From assembly GCF_937952055.1 (NCBI RefSeq), contig NZ_CALFYO010000010.1, forward strand, positions 62,001-126,000: a DNA stretch of 64,000 nt, written 5' to 3'. The translations under genes and the position numbers were made by a program. This stretch comes from an uncultured Piscinibacter sp. (GTDB lineage: Bacteria; Pseudomonadota; Gammaproteobacteria; Burkholderiales; Burkholderiaceae_C). Numbering within the stretch: position 1 is the stretch's first letter; each line of letters begins with the position of its first letter. A model generated the notes under the pieces. The model saw nothing but the letters and a program-made list of their open reading frames with translations. It did no database searches and was not told the origin of the DNA. This document shows positions 1 to 8,678 of this stretch, one piece after another.

Positions 1-173
1 TTGCTCGCCGGGTTGAGGTTGATGCCGCGCACGTCGTGGATGCGGCGGTTCTCGGCGACGAGGCGGGCGATCTCGTGGAAGACCGCCTCGCCGTCGAGTT
101 GCGCGGCGTCGGCGGCGATGGACTGCACGAGGTCTTCGCAGGGCGCGGGCACCCAGGGGCGGCGTTCGAGCAT
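1..173 (-). CDS. 5' end of a probable PLP-dependent enzyme (serine hydroxymethyltransferase-like), cut by the window edge
   Basis: Only the first 57 codons are present; the gene reads leftward from an ATG at 173 out of the window. The peptide begins MLERRPWVPAPCEDL and contains a helical stretch followed by ENRRIHDVRGINLNPAS. An Asn-Leu-Asn-Pro-Ala segment near the N-terminus recalls serine hydroxymethyltransferase-like fold-type I PLP enzymes, but this is from memory and the catalytic part is outside the window. It is divergent from uup. A -10-like TAGGAT on the minus strand (204-209) would give a leader of about 24 nt. That it is coding is likely; the identity is a weak guess. Confidence 0.45.
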   Translation of the reverse strand, partial: MLERRPWVPAPCEDLVQSIAADAAQLDGEAVFHEIARLVAENRRIHDVRGINLNPAS

Positions 174-217
174 GGACGGGCGGGCGGTGTGGTCGAAGCG
201 GCCATCCTACGCCCGGC

Positions 218-229
218 GACAATCGGTCC
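218..229 (+). promoter_or_regulatory. putative -10 element of a leaderless uup transcript
   Basis: GACAAT at 218-223 ends 7 bp before the uup ATG (230), so transcription would start at or next to the A of the start codon. No Shine-Dalgarno-like purine run precedes the ATG. No convincing -35 is seen. The same spacing recurs at four other gene starts in this window. Confidence 0.4.
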
Positions 230-2131
230 ATGGCCGTTCTCTCCCTGTCCAACGCACACCTCGCCTTCGGGCACGTCGCCCTGCTCGACGGCGCCGGCTT
301 CTCGCTCGAAGCCGGCGAGCGGCTCGGCCTGATCGGTCGCAACGGCGCGGGCAAGTCGTCGTTGCTGAAGATCGTCGCCGGCCTGGAAAAACCCGACGAC
401 GGGCTGCTGCAGGTCACGCAGGGCCTGCGCATCCGCTACGTGCCGCAGGAGCCGGTGTTCGACCCCTCGGCGACGGTGTTCGAGGTGGTCAGCGAGGGCG
501 TGGCCGAGGCCAAGGCGGTGCGCGCGGCTTACGAGGAGCATGCGCCGGGCGTGGACCTCGACGCGCTGCAGACGCGCATCGAGGCGCTCGACGCCTGGAC
601 CTGGGAGCAGCGCGTGGACACCACGCTGCACCAGCTGCACCTCGACGGCGAACGCGTCGTCGGCGAACTCAGCGGCGGCATGAAGAAGCGCGTGGCGCTG
701 GCGCAGGCGCTGGTCGCCCTGCCCGACGTGCTGCTGCTCGACGAACCGACCAACCACCTCGACCTCGACTCGATCGCCTGGCTGGAGGAACTGCTGCGCG
801 GCTTCAAGGGTGCGGTGATGCTGATCACGCACGACCGGGCCTTCCTCGACAACGTGGTCACGCGCATCATCGAGCTGGACCGCGGCACGATCCGCAGCTT
901 TCCGGGCAATTTCAGCGCCTACGAGCGGCTCAAAGAGGAGCAGCTCGCCGCCGAGGCGCTGGCCAGCGCGCGCGCCGACAAGCTGCTCGCGCAGGAGGAG
1001 GTGTGGATCCGCAAGGGCGTAGAAGCGCGGCGCACGCGCAGCGTGGCGCGCATCCAGCGCCTCGAGGTGTTGCGTGCGCAGCGCCAGGCACGGCGCGAGT
1101 CGCTCGGCCAGGTGAAGCTCGAGGTGGACAGCGGCGTGCCCAGCGGCAAGATCGTCGCGGAGCTGAAGGACGTGTCGATGCGCTTCGGCGACAAGCTCAT
1201 CGTCGACGGCTTCAGCGCCACCATCCTGCGCGGCGACAAGGTCGGTCTGATCGGCCCGAACGGCGCGGGCAAGACGACGCTGCTCAAGCTCATCCTCGGC
1301 GAACTGAAGCCCACATCGGGCACGGTGCGCCAGGGCACGCGCATCGAGGTGGCCTACTTCGACCAGATGCGCAGCGCTCTCGACCTCGACGCGACGCTGG
1401 CCGACACCATCAGCCCGGGCAGCGAGTGGATCGAAGTCGGCGGCGCGCGCAAGCACGTGATGAGCTACCTGAACGACTTCCTGTTCTCTCCCGAACGTGC
1501 CAACTCGCCGGTGCGCACGCTGTCCGGCGGTGAGCGCAACCGCGTGCTGCTGGCCCGCCTGTTCGCGCTGCCGGCCAACGTGCTGGTGCTCGACGAGCCG
1601 ACCAACGACCTCGACATCGACACGCTCGAATTGCTCGAGGAGCTGCTGCAGAACTACGCCGGCACGGTGTTCCTCGTCAGCCACGACCGGCGCTTCCTCG
1701 ACAACGTGGTGACGAGCACCATCGCCTGGGAGGGTGACGACGCGCCGGGCCGGTGGCGCGAGTACGAGGGCGGCTACGAGGAGTGGCGGATTCAGCGCGA
1801 GCGCTCGCGGGCCTTGCGCGAGCAGACCGAGGCACGCAGCGCGCCGGCGGAAAAGGTCGGTGCCGGGACTGCGAGCTCACCGGCCAGGGCCGCCGGGCCG
1901 GTGGCCAAGCCGCGCAAGCTCAGCTACAAGGAACAGCGCGAACTCGATGAATTGCCCGGGCGCATCGAGGCGCTCGAGGCGGAGCAGAAGGCGCTGAACG
2001 AACGGCTTGCCGACCCCGACGCCTACGCGCGCGACCCGCAGGGCATGGCGCAGGCGCACCGGCGTCACGCGCAGATCGACGACGAACTGATGGCGGCGCT
2101 GGAGCGCTGGGAGGAGCTCGGCGCCCGCTAG
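230..2131 (+). CDS. uup: ABC-F family ATPase Uup
   Basis: This 633-residue cytosolic protein has two ABC ATPase cassettes in one chain and no membrane domain, which is the ABC-F layout. Cassette 1 has Walker A around residues 36-44 (GRNGAGKSS), signature LSGG at 147-150 and Walker B LLLDEPTNHLD at about 168-178. Cassette 2 has GPNGAGKTT near residue 342, a second LSGGERNR and LVLDEPTNDLD. A charged inter-domain linker is rich in Arg and Glu. The C-terminal tail (about 555-633, starting PRKLSYKEQRELDEL) is a predicted coiled coil, the hallmark of Uup rather than EttA or YheS. Family members act on ribosomes; Uup also limits precise excision of transposons in E. coli. The start has no Shine-Dalgarno. 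Confidence 0.93.
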   Translation: MAVLSLSNAHLAFGHVALLDGAGFSLEAGERLGLIGRNGAGKSSLLKIVAGLEKPDDGLLQVTQGLRIRYVPQEPVFDPSATVFEVVSEGVAEAKAVRAAYEEHAPGVDLDALQTRIEALDAWTWEQRVDTTLHQLHLDGERVVGELSGGMKKRVALAQALVALPDVLLLDEPTNHLDLDSIAWLEELLRGFKGAVMLITHDRAFLDNVVTRIIELDRGTIRSFPGNFSAYERLKEEQLAAEALASARADKLLAQEEVWIRKGVEARRTRSVARIQRLEVLRAQRQARRESLGQVKLEVDSGVPSGKIVAELKDVSMRFGDKLIVDGFSATILRGDKVGLIGPNGAGKTTLLKLILGELKPTSGTVRQGTRIEVAYFDQMRSALDLDATLADTISPGSEWIEVGGARKHVMSYLNDFLFSPERANSPVRTLSGGERNRVLLARLFALPANVLVLDEPTNDLDIDTLELLEELLQNYAGTVFLVSHDRRFLDNVVTSTIAWEGDDAPGRWREYEGGYEEWRIQRERSRALREQTEARSAPAEKVGAGTASSPARAAGPVAKPRKLSYKEQRELDELPGRIEALEAEQKALNERLADPDAYARDPQGMAQAHRRHAQIDDELMAALERWEELGAR

Positions 2132-2146
2132 CGGATGCCGGAAGGC

Positions 2147-2893
2147 TCAGAACCAGCCGTCTCGCACCGCATCCGGGTGTGAGCGGCTGACGATCAGGCC
2201 GGACTGCAGGTACAGGGCATTGAGCAGGCGCGTAGCGCGTTCGCGGTCCATGCCCGGCCAGTCGGAGATCTCGCGCAGCGACGCGCTCTGCCGCGCGAGG
2301 CGCTGGATTGCTGCCATGACGGCCCCGCTGGCCCGCAGTGCGTTGACGTCCAGGCCCGGCGCGACGCGATAGACGGCCGGACCGGCAATCTCGGGCAGCA
2401 GTTCGCGGCGCAGCCCGCGCATTGCCAGATCCCAGAGCAGGGGCGCCAGCGGGTAGTGCGCCTGCTCGGCGCCGACCATGGCCGAATCGCGCTCGCCGGG
2501 GGGGTGCAGCAGTGCCGGCTCGACGTGCATCACGCGCAGGTCGAGCAGCGGCTTGCCGACCAGCTCTTCCGGCGGCACCGGGCAGTGCACCAGTCGCTCC
2601 TGGGCAAACACCGTCAGCGGCACGACGCGCTCGCCGCTCTGGATGTGAATGGTCACCCGCTTGCCGTGGCGGATGCAGGCCGCCATCACCTCGACCACCT
2701 CGGAGGCGCCGCCATCCTCGCCGAAGCGCAGCAGGTCGGCCTTCAACGAGGGGCTGAGTTGCGAGATGCGCGTGCTGATGCCGCCCTCTTCGGTGCGCAA
2801 CTCGTCGAGGTAGCGCTGGTAGGCGCTCGCGCGCATCAACTCCGCCTCGCCGAGGGGCAGCGTGGGCTGGAACAATTCGCTGTTCATCACCAT
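2147..2893 (-). CDS. conserved hypothetical protein with a helical, winged-helix-like C-terminus
   Basis: This 248-residue soluble protein has no signal peptide or membrane segment (the alternative ATG is two codons in, at 2887). I do not recognise a named family. Residues 40-110 contain a segment on inhibiting or sensing-type beta structure (RVTIHIQSGERVVPLTVF). The last 60 residues (LARQSASLREISDWPGMDRERATRLLNALYLQSGLI) look like a short winged helix of the kind that ends many regulatory or gliding-type proteins. It lies 24 bp downstream of the MocR gene on the same strand and could be co-transcribed with it. It is convergent with uup, with only 15 bp between them. Function is unknown. Confidence 0.7.
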   Translation of the reverse strand: MVMNSELFQPTLPLGEAELMRASAYQRYLDELRTEEGGISTRISQLSPSLKADLLRFGEDGGASEVVEVMAACIRHGKRVTIHIQSGERVVPLTVFAQERLVHCPVPPEELVGKPLLDLRVMHVEPALLHPPGERDSAMVGAEQAHYPLAPLLWDLAMRGLRRELLPEIAGPAVYRVAPGLDVNALRASGAVMAAIQRLARQSASLREISDWPGMDRERATRLLNALYLQSGLIVSRSHPDAVRDGWF

Positions 2894-2917
2894 GCCATTC
2901 TCTCTCGTTACGCTTGG

Positions 2918-4384
2918 TCACGAAAGGGGCCGCAGCGACGACCGGGCGTGCTGCAGCGCCTGCCAGAAGCGCGCCTCCTGGGTCGTGGCGAAGTTGATTC
3001 TCATCAATCGTGTGGGGCGGTGGGTGGCGTGGAACAGGGCCCCGGGCGCGATCAGCCAGCCGTCGTCGTGCATCAGCTGGGCCAGCCGCTCGGTGTCGAC
3101 GCCCACATCCACCCAGCCGAACAGCCCGCGCGGCTCGGCCACGAAGCGGCACCCGTGGGCACGCGCAAGTTCCACCACACGCCCGCGCGCCGCGTCCAGC
3201 AGGCGTTGCACGCGCTCGGCATGGCGGCGCAGCAATCCCTGCTCCAGACAGTGAGCGAGCGCCAGCTCTGTCATCGACGGTGTGGTCAATGTGGAGAGCA
3301 GCTTGGTGTCGATCAGGCGGTCGACCAGCCGGGCCGGCGCGGCGATGTAGCCAACACGCCAGCTCGGTGTGAGGATCTTCGAGAAGCCCGAGACGTAGAT
3401 GGTGCGCTCCAGAGCATCCAGCGCCGCCAGCCGCGGCAGGTGCGGCGGCGCGAGGTGGGCGTAGGTGTCGTCTTCCACGATGGCGAAGTCGTGCAACTGC
3501 GCGAGCTGCAGAACCTTGTGCGCCGACTGCAGGCTGATCGAGGCGCCGGTCGGGTTGTGCAGCACCGAGACGGTGACGTACAGGCGCGGCTTCGCGCCCG
3601 CCGGTTGCGCCTCGATGAGCCGCTGCATGGCCGCCAGGTCCGGGCCTTCCGGGCCGCGCGGCACCGGCAGCACGTGCAAGCCCAGCGCCGCCAGCCGCGC
3701 GTATTCGATCGACCAGCCGGGCTCGTCGACCAGCACGGTGTCGCCTGGCTTGAGCAGGGTGCGGGTGACGACGTCCAGGGCATGGGTAGCGCCCACGGTG
3801 GTGACGATCTGCTCGGCCGTCGCCGCGATGCCATGGTCGGACAGGCGCGTGGCCAGCACCCGGCGCAGGCGCTGCTCGCCGGCCGGCTCGCCATACAGCA
3901 GCGCCGTGCGGCCGAGCTGAGCGCTCACTTTGCGCATCGCGCCGGCGAGCAATGACGGATCCAGCCACTCGGCCGGCAGGGTGCCCAGGCCCGGCATCGG
4001 CTGCGCGCCGGGCGGCTGGAACATGCCACGGATCAGCGTCGTCGCGCTGATCGGCACTGGCGAGCGCGGCAGTGGCGTGGCACGGGCCGCGCCGACGGGC
4101 GCTTCGCCCAGCGGCGCGCGCACATAGAAGCCGCGTTGGGCGCGAGCCTCCACGAGGCCCTGCGCGAGCAACTGGTCGTAGGCCGCAACCACCGTGGTCG
4201 GGCTCACCTCATGGCGTCGCGCGCATTCGCGCACCGAGGGCAGTCTGGCCCCCGGGGCGAGCAGCCGCGCGCGGATGCGCTCGGCAAAGCGGGCGGCGAG
4301 CTGCTCGGTCAGCGTGCTGTCCGCCTGACGCGAAAGGCGGCCGGCGCCGGGCAGCGCCGTCGTATCGGCAGCAAGGTCGAGCAT
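2918..4384 (-). CDS. MocR/PdxR-type GntR regulator with aminotransferase-like domain
   Basis: This 488-residue protein has an N-terminal GntR winged helix (about residues 25-95, with LLAPGARLPSVRECA and SPTTVVAAYDQLLAQG) fused to a fold-type I aminotransferase domain. PLP-binding features are VLHNPTG, IVEDDTYAHL and the Schiff-base lysine K336 in SGFSKILTPSWR. Family members bind PLP, or PLP plus an amino acid, and usually regulate the gene transcribed divergently. Here that is the LysE exporter at 4476 and the genes overlapping it. The 91-bp divergent region contains a 7-bp dyad (4406-4412 / 4436-4442). A vitamin B6 role (PdxR) is not supported, because no pdx genes are adjacent; an amino-acid effector is more likely. 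Confidence 0.9.
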   Translation of the reverse strand: MLDLAADTTALPGAGRLSRQADSTLTEQLAARFAERIRARLLAPGARLPSVRECARRHEVSPTTVVAAYDQLLAQGLVEARAQRGFYVRAPLGEAPVGAARATPLPRSPVPISATTLIRGMFQPPGAQPMPGLGTLPAEWLDPSLLAGAMRKVSAQLGRTALLYGEPAGEQRLRRVLATRLSDHGIAATAEQIVTTVGATHALDVVTRTLLKPGDTVLVDEPGWSIEYARLAALGLHVLPVPRGPEGPDLAAMQRLIEAQPAGAKPRLYVTVSVLHNPTGASISLQSAHKVLQLAQLHDFAIVEDDTYAHLAPPHLPRLAALDALERTIYVSGFSKILTPSWRVGYIAAPARLVDRLIDTKLLSTLTTPSMTELALAHCLEQGLLRRHAERVQRLLDAARGRVVELARAHGCRFVAEPRGLFGWVDVGVDTERLAQLMHDDGWLIAPGALFHATHRPTRLMRINFATTQEARFWQALQHARSSLRPLS

Positions 4385-4405
4385 GGCTTGTGCTGGTGTC
4401 CGGAC

Positions 4406-4475
4406 CAGTACAGTGAAAAGTCAGGTCACCGAAAGTGTACTGCTACTGTGTTGGTGCCGGCTCTAGACTGGCGAC
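4406..4475 (+). promoter_or_regulatory. candidate MocR operator and leaderless promoter of the lysE-like gene
   Basis: CAGTACA (4406-4412) and TGTACTG (4436-4442) form an inverted repeat whose arms start 30 bp apart, about three helical turns. TAGACT (4464-4469) is a plausible -10 and ends 7 bp before the ATG at 4476. There is no good -35 and no Shine-Dalgarno, as expected for an activator-dependent, leaderless start. GTCCGGAC at 4398-4405 is a further short palindrome. Confidence 0.45.
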
Positions 4476-5090
4476 ATGTCTGCTGAAGAACTCGCCGCCC
4501 TGATGAGCTTCGCGACGGCCATGAGCTTCACGCCGGGGCCGAACACGACGCTGTCCACCGCGCTTGGCGCCAACCTCGGCCTGCGGCGTGCGCTGCCTTT
4601 CATCGTTGCCGTGCCGGCTGGCTGGACGCTGCTGATGCTGCTGTGCGGCCTGGGACTCGCGGCGCTCGTGCTGGCCGCGCCGGCGCTGCGCCTGGCGGTC
4701 AAGTTCGGCGGCATCGCCTACCTGGTCTGGCTGGCCTGGAAGCTGACGGGGGTGCGCCGGCTCGGGGAGGCCGACCCGGCGCAACTGGCCGTCGGCTTCT
4801 GGCAGGGCGTGGGGCTGCAGTTCCTCAACATCAAGGCCTGGATGCTGGCGCTGGCGCTGGCCGCCGGCTGGGTGACGAGCGCGGGCAGCCTGCCGTCGAC
4901 CAACCCGGGCGAGCGGCTGGCCATCGTCTGCGTGGTGATGGTGGGCTTCGCCTTCACGAGCAATTTCGCCTACGCGCTGGTCGGCTCGCTGCTGCGCAGC
5001 TGGCTGGCGCGGGGCCGGCGGCTGGTGGTCTTCAACCGCGTGATGGCCGCCGTCCTGCTGGCCACCGCGCTGTGGCTGCTGGCCGCATGA
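4476..5090 (+). CDS. LysE/RhtB family amino-acid exporter
   Basis: This 204-residue inner-membrane protein has about six hydrophobic segments and the TPGPNTT motif (residues 19-25) that marks the LysE/RhtB family. Members export basic or neutral amino acids or their analogues, driven by proton-motive force. The length matches the family. It is the first gene of a run of overlapping genes and is divergent from the MocR regulator. Its last base pairs overlap the next gene's start (ATGA). The substrate cannot be read from sequence; the enzymes encoded downstream suggest an amino acid or alpha-amino-acid derivative. Confidence 0.88.
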   Translation: MSAEELAALMSFATAMSFTPGPNTTLSTALGANLGLRRALPFIVAVPAGWTLLMLLCGLGLAALVLAAPALRLAVKFGGIAYLVWLAWKLTGVRRLGEADPAQLAVGFWQGVGLQFLNIKAWMLALALAAGWVTSAGSLPSTNPGERLAIVCVVMVGFAFTSNFAYALVGSLLRSWLARGRRLVVFNRVMAAVLLATALWLLAA

Positions 5091-6016
5091 ACGCGACCAC
5101 CTCGCCGCGCGACGAGGCGCGTGGACTCTGGCTCGGCCTGCTCGGTGTGGTCATCTTCGCGATGACGCTGCCGATGACGCGCCTGGCCGTCGGCCCGGCC
5201 GACGACCCGCAGTTGCCGCCGCTGTTCGTCACCGTCGGTCGCGCCGCGCTGGCCGGGCTGTTCAGCGCGGTCTGGCTGCTCGCGACGCGCGCACCGCGGC
5301 CCCGTGCCAGGCAGCTCTCGGCCTTCGCCGTCTCGGCGCTCGGCACCGTGGTGGGCTTTCCGCTCTTCCTGGCGCTGGCGCTGCGCCACGTCGATTCGAT
5401 GCACGCCGCGGTGGTCACCGGCCTGCTGCCGCTGGCCACCGCGCTGGCGGCGGCGCTGTGGTTCCGCCAGCGGCCGTCGGCCGGTTTCTGGCTGTGCGCA
5501 AGCGCCGGCTGCACGCTGGTGGTCGGTTTCGCGCTGCTGCGCGGCAGCGGGCAGCTCACGATGGCCGACGCGCTGCTCATCGGTGCGGTGGCCAGCGCCG
5601 CGACCGGCTACGTGGCCGGGGCGCGCCTGTCGGCACAGATGCCGGCCGAGCGAGTGATCTGCTGGGTGCTGGTGCTGAGCCTGCCGGTGACGCTGCCGCT
5701 GGCCGTGCTGGCGTGGCCCGCACAGCCGGCCCGTGCCGCCTCGTGGGCGGCGTTCGGCTACGTCACGCTGTTCTCGATGTGGCTGGGCTTCTTCGCCTGG
5801 TACCGCGGCCTGGCACTGGGCGGCACGGTGCGCGTCAGCCAGGTACAGCTGGTGCAGCCCTTCCTTAGCCTGCTGTTCGCTGTGCCGCTGCTCGGCGAGC
5901 GTCTCGACATCCTGACGGTGGCCTTCGCGCTGGCGGTGATCGCCACCGTGTTCGTCGGCAAACGCTTGCCGACGCACCGCCCCGCCTCTCTCGCCCCCCT
6001 CGAAAGACAGGCATGA
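5087..6016 (+). CDS. EamA/DMT-family transporter
   Basis: This 309-residue membrane protein has about ten hydrophobic segments arranged as two EamA repeats (about 12-150 and 165-300), for example GVVIFAMTLPMTRLAVG and QPFLSLLFAVPLLGERL, the latter typical of the second repeat. Family members export metabolites or amino acids. The start is chosen at the ATG overlapping the lysE-like stop. It overlaps the aminotransferase gene downstream by 4 bp, so translation is probably coupled. Two different exporters in tandem suggest that the pathway's substrate or product is toxic, or must leave the cell. Confidence 0.88.
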   Translation: MNATTSPRDEARGLWLGLLGVVIFAMTLPMTRLAVGPADDPQLPPLFVTVGRAALAGLFSAVWLLATRAPRPRARQLSAFAVSALGTVVGFPLFLALALRHVDSMHAAVVTGLLPLATALAAALWFRQRPSAGFWLCASAGCTLVVGFALLRGSGQLTMADALLIGAVASAATGYVAGARLSAQMPAERVICWVLVLSLPVTLPLAVLAWPAQPARAASWAAFGYVTLFSMWLGFFAWYRGLALGGTVRVSQVQLVQPFLSLLFAVPLLGERLDILTVAFALAVIATVFVGKRLPTHRPASLAPLERQA

Positions 6017-7179
6017 GCTTCCAGCTGGCAAGGCGCGCCGAGCGCATGAACCCCTCCATCATCCGCGAGATCCTGAAGGTCACCGAGCGCCCGGGCATCG
6101 TCTCGCTGGCCGGTGGGCTGCCCTCTCCGGAGAGCTTTCCGGTCGAGGCGATGCGCGCGGCCTGCGAGCGCGTGCTGCGCGACACGCCGAAGGAGGCTCT
6201 GCAGTACGCCGCCAGCGAGGGCTTCGCCCCGCTGCGCGAGTGGGTGGCGGCGGAGATGGCTTCGCGCGGCCTCGCCGCCGATGCGTCGCAGGTGCTGATC
6301 ACCACCGGCTCGCAGCAGGGCTTGGACCTGGTCGGCAAGGTGCTGCTCGATGCTGGCAGCGGCGTCGCGGTCGAGCGGCCCACCTACCTGGGGGCGCTGC
6401 AGGCCTTCGCGCCCTACGAGCCGGAGGTGGTCTCGGTCGAGTGCGACGACGACGGCCCGCTGCCCGAGGCGCTGCAGGCGGCGCGCGGCGCACGCTTCCT
6501 CTACCTGCTGCCGAACTTCCAGAACCCGAGCGGGCGCTGCATGAGCGCGGCACGTCGCATCGCGCTGTCGGCGCAGGCGCAGGCGCTGGGCCTGCCGATC
6601 GTCGAGGACAACCCCTACGGCGATCTCTGGTTCGACGCCGAGCCGCCGCCACCGCTGGCCACGCAATGGCCCGAATGCACCGTCTACCTCGGCTCCTTCT
6701 CGAAGGTGCTCGCGCCCGGGCTGCGCCTGGGCTACGTGATCGCGCCGAAGGCGCTCTTCCCCAAGCTGCTGCAGGCCAAGCAGGCGGCCGACCTGCACAC
6801 TCCGGGCTTCAACCAGCGGGTGGTGCACGAGGTGATCCGCGAGGGCTTCCTGCGCACGCATGTGCCGACGGTGCGGGCGCGTTACAGGAGCCACCGCGAC
6901 GCGATGCGCGCCGCGCTGGAACGCCACATGCCCGCCGGCTGCCGCTGGAACGTGCCCACCGGCGGCATGTTCTTCTGGGTCGAGCTGCCGGACGGCATGG
7001 ACGCGACCGCGCTGCTGCCGAAGGCGGTCGAGCGCGGCATGGCCTACGTGCCCGGCGCGGCCTTCTTCGCCGACCATGCCCAGGCGAACACGCTGCGCCT
7101 GAGCTTCGTCACCGTGCCGCCGCAGGAGATCGATCGTGGCGTCGCGATGCTGGCGCAGATGCTGAAGGAGAACACATGA
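6013..7179 (+). CDS. PLP-dependent class I aminotransferase (LysN/2-aminoadipate type)
   Basis: This 388-residue fold-type I enzyme has the AGGLPSPESFP segment, TTGSQQGLDLVGKVLLD, LPNFQNPSGRCMS, VEDNPYGDL and the Schiff-base lysine K231 in GSFSKVLAPGLRLGY. This motif set matches the MocR/LysN-like aminotransferase group (2-aminoadipate, aromatic or branched-chain amino acids) without the DNA-binding domain. It overlaps both neighbours by 4 bp. It probably moves an amino group to or from 2-oxoglutarate. The exact amino acid is unknown; threonine/serine-type or small neutral substrates would fit the dehydratase at 8679. Confidence 0.88.
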   Translation: MSFQLARRAERMNPSIIREILKVTERPGIVSLAGGLPSPESFPVEAMRAACERVLRDTPKEALQYAASEGFAPLREWVAAEMASRGLAADASQVLITTGSQQGLDLVGKVLLDAGSGVAVERPTYLGALQAFAPYEPEVVSVECDDDGPLPEALQAARGARFLYLLPNFQNPSGRCMSAARRIALSAQAQALGLPIVEDNPYGDLWFDAEPPPPLATQWPECTVYLGSFSKVLAPGLRLGYVIAPKALFPKLLQAKQAADLHTPGFNQRVVHEVIREGFLRTHVPTVRARYRSHRDAMRAALERHMPAGCRWNVPTGGMFFWVELPDGMDATALLPKAVERGMAYVPGAAFFADHAQANTLRLSFVTVPPQEIDRGVAMLAQMLKENT

Positions 7180-8015
7180 GCACGACCCGCCGATTCACCC
7201 AGCTCGACGTCTTCACCGCCGCGCCGCTGAAGGGCAACGCGCTGGCCGTGGTGCACGACGCGGAAGGACTGTCCGACGCGCAGATGGCCGCCTTCGCGCG
7301 CTGGACCAACCTCAGCGAGACCACCTTCCTGCTGCCGCCCACCACGCCGGACGCGGACTACCGCGTGCGCATCTTCACCCCCGGCGGCGAGCTGCCTTTC
7401 GCCGGCCACCCGACGCTCGGCTCCTGCCACGCCTGGCTGGCCGCAGGGGGCCGCGCGCGCAGCAGCGGGGCGGTGGTGCAGGAGTGCGGTGTGGGCCTGG
7501 TGCGCATCCGCCGCGACGGTTCGCGCCTGGCCTTCGCGGCGCCGCCGCTGCGCCGCAGCGGCGCGGTCGACGCGGCGACGCTGGAACATGCCGCGCGCAG
7601 CCTGAAGATTCCGCGCGATGCGATGCGCGCCTCGAACTGGGTGGACAACGGCCCGGGCTGGGTGGCGGTGATGCTCGGTGCGCGCGACGAGGTGCTGGCG
7701 CTGCAGCCGGACTTCGCCGCCATGCGTGGCCTCAAGCTCGGCGTGGTCGCACCTTGCCCGACCGGCCACGACGCGCAGTTCGAGGTGCGCGCCTTCGTGC
7801 CGACCCTGGGCGTGCCGGAGGATCCGGTCACCGGCAGCCTCAACGCCGGCCTGGCGCAATGGCTGATCGGCACCGGCCTGGCGCCGCCGCGCTACGTCGC
7901 CGCGCAGGGCACGGCGCTCGGCCGTGACGGGCGCGTGTTCGTCGAGCAGGTCGGCGACGACGTCTGGGTCGGCGGCGACAGCGTGATCGTCGTGGGTGGG
8001 CAGGTCATGCTGTGA
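7176..8015 (+). CDS. PhzF-family isomerase-like protein
   Basis: This 279-residue protein has the PhzF fold markers: FTQLDVFTAAPLKGNALAVV at the N-terminus, NLSETTF (48E aligns with the catalytic Glu45 of PhzF), FTPGGELPFAGHPTLG and, late, GVPEDPVTGSLNAGLAQW. PhzF catalyses an isomerisation in phenazine synthesis, but no other phz gene is present. Most bacterial homologues are of unknown function and often sit beside MocR regulators and amino-acid exporters, as here. It overlaps both neighbours by 4 bp. An isomerase or epimerase step on an amino-acid-derived enol is a reasonable but unproven idea. Confidence 0.87.
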   Translation: MSTTRRFTQLDVFTAAPLKGNALAVVHDAEGLSDAQMAAFARWTNLSETTFLLPPTTPDADYRVRIFTPGGELPFAGHPTLGSCHAWLAAGGRARSSGAVVQECGVGLVRIRRDGSRLAFAAPPLRRSGAVDAATLEHAARSLKIPRDAMRASNWVDNGPGWVAVMLGARDEVLALQPDFAAMRGLKLGVVAPCPTGHDAQFEVRAFVPTLGVPEDPVTGSLNAGLAQWLIGTGLAPPRYVAAQGTALGRDGRVFVEQVGDDVWVGGDSVIVVGGQVML

Positions 8016-8659
8016 GCTGGCAGGTCGATCACCTGGTGGTCGGCGCGGCCACGCTGGAGCAGGGCGCTGCCTGGTGCGCGGCCACGCTGGGGGTGCGGCC
8101 CGGCCCGGGAGGCCAACACGCGCTGATGGGCACGCACAACCTGCTGCTGGCGATCGGTTCAGGAGGGTTTCCGCGCAGTTATCTGGAGATCATCGCCGTC
8201 GACCCGCAGGCGCCGCCGCCGGCGCGGCGGCGTTGGTTCGACCTCGACGACCCGGCACTGCGCGCGGTGCTCGCTGCAGGGCCTCGCCTGATCCACTGGG
8301 TGGCGCGCTGCGACGACGTGGCAGGCGAGTGCGCGGCGCTGGCGGCGGCAGGCGTCGAGCGCGGCGAGGTGCTGGCGGCCGAGCGGGACACGCCGCGCGG
8401 CCTGCTGCGCTGGCGCATCGCCGTGCGATCCGACGGCGCACGCTTGTTCGATGGCTCGCTGCCGACACTGATCGAGTGGGGCGACACGCATCCGGCCGAA
8501 GCGCTGGCCGCCAGTCCCCTCCGGCTGGAGTCGCTGAGCGTGGGCGCCCTGCCCGAGGCGGCGAGGCAGCGCCTGCCGACCGGCGTCGCCACGGGTGCGG
8601 GCCTCGCCGCCACGCTCAGCACGCCGCTTGGGCGTGTCCGCCTGGAAGCCGGCGCATGA
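8012..8659 (+). CDS. glyoxalase-like (VOC superfamily) protein
   Basis: This 215-residue cytosolic protein starts at a GTG overlapping the PhzF stop. It opens with WQVDHLVVGAATLEQGAAWC and has SYLEIIAVDPQAP, the pattern of the PF13468-type glyoxalase-like domain (an N-terminal beta-alpha-beta-beta-beta module, then a degenerate second module). Candidate metal ligands are the histidine at residue 7 and the glutamate in the LEII strand. The reaction is unknown. It lies inside the MocR cluster, 19 bp before the dehydratase gene. Confidence 0.75.
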   Translation: MSWQVDHLVVGAATLEQGAAWCAATLGVRPGPGGQHALMGTHNLLLAIGSGGFPRSYLEIIAVDPQAPPPARRRWFDLDDPALRAVLAAGPRLIHWVARCDDVAGECAALAAAGVERGEVLAAERDTPRGLLRWRIAVRSDGARLFDGSLPTLIEWGDTHPAEALAASPLRLESLSVGALPEAARQRLPTGVATGAGLAATLSTPLGRVRLEAGA

Positions 8660-8678
8660 GGCGCTGCGGAGACCCGGC

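Noticed and set aside
2994..3007. TTGAT-TCTC-ATCAA, a perfect FNR-type match
   Set aside because: It lies inside the conserved C-terminal coding part of the MocR gene (MRINFA), and no -10 hexamer sits at the class II distance on the minus strand.
4385..4475. PdxR-type control of vitamin B6 synthesis
   Set aside because: The MocR protein has the PLP-binding fold, but no pdxS, pdxT or other B6 gene is adjacent; amino-acid export genes are.
7176..8015. Phenazine biosynthesis by the PhzF-family gene
   Set aside because: No other phz gene is present and most PhzF homologues are not in phenazine pathways.
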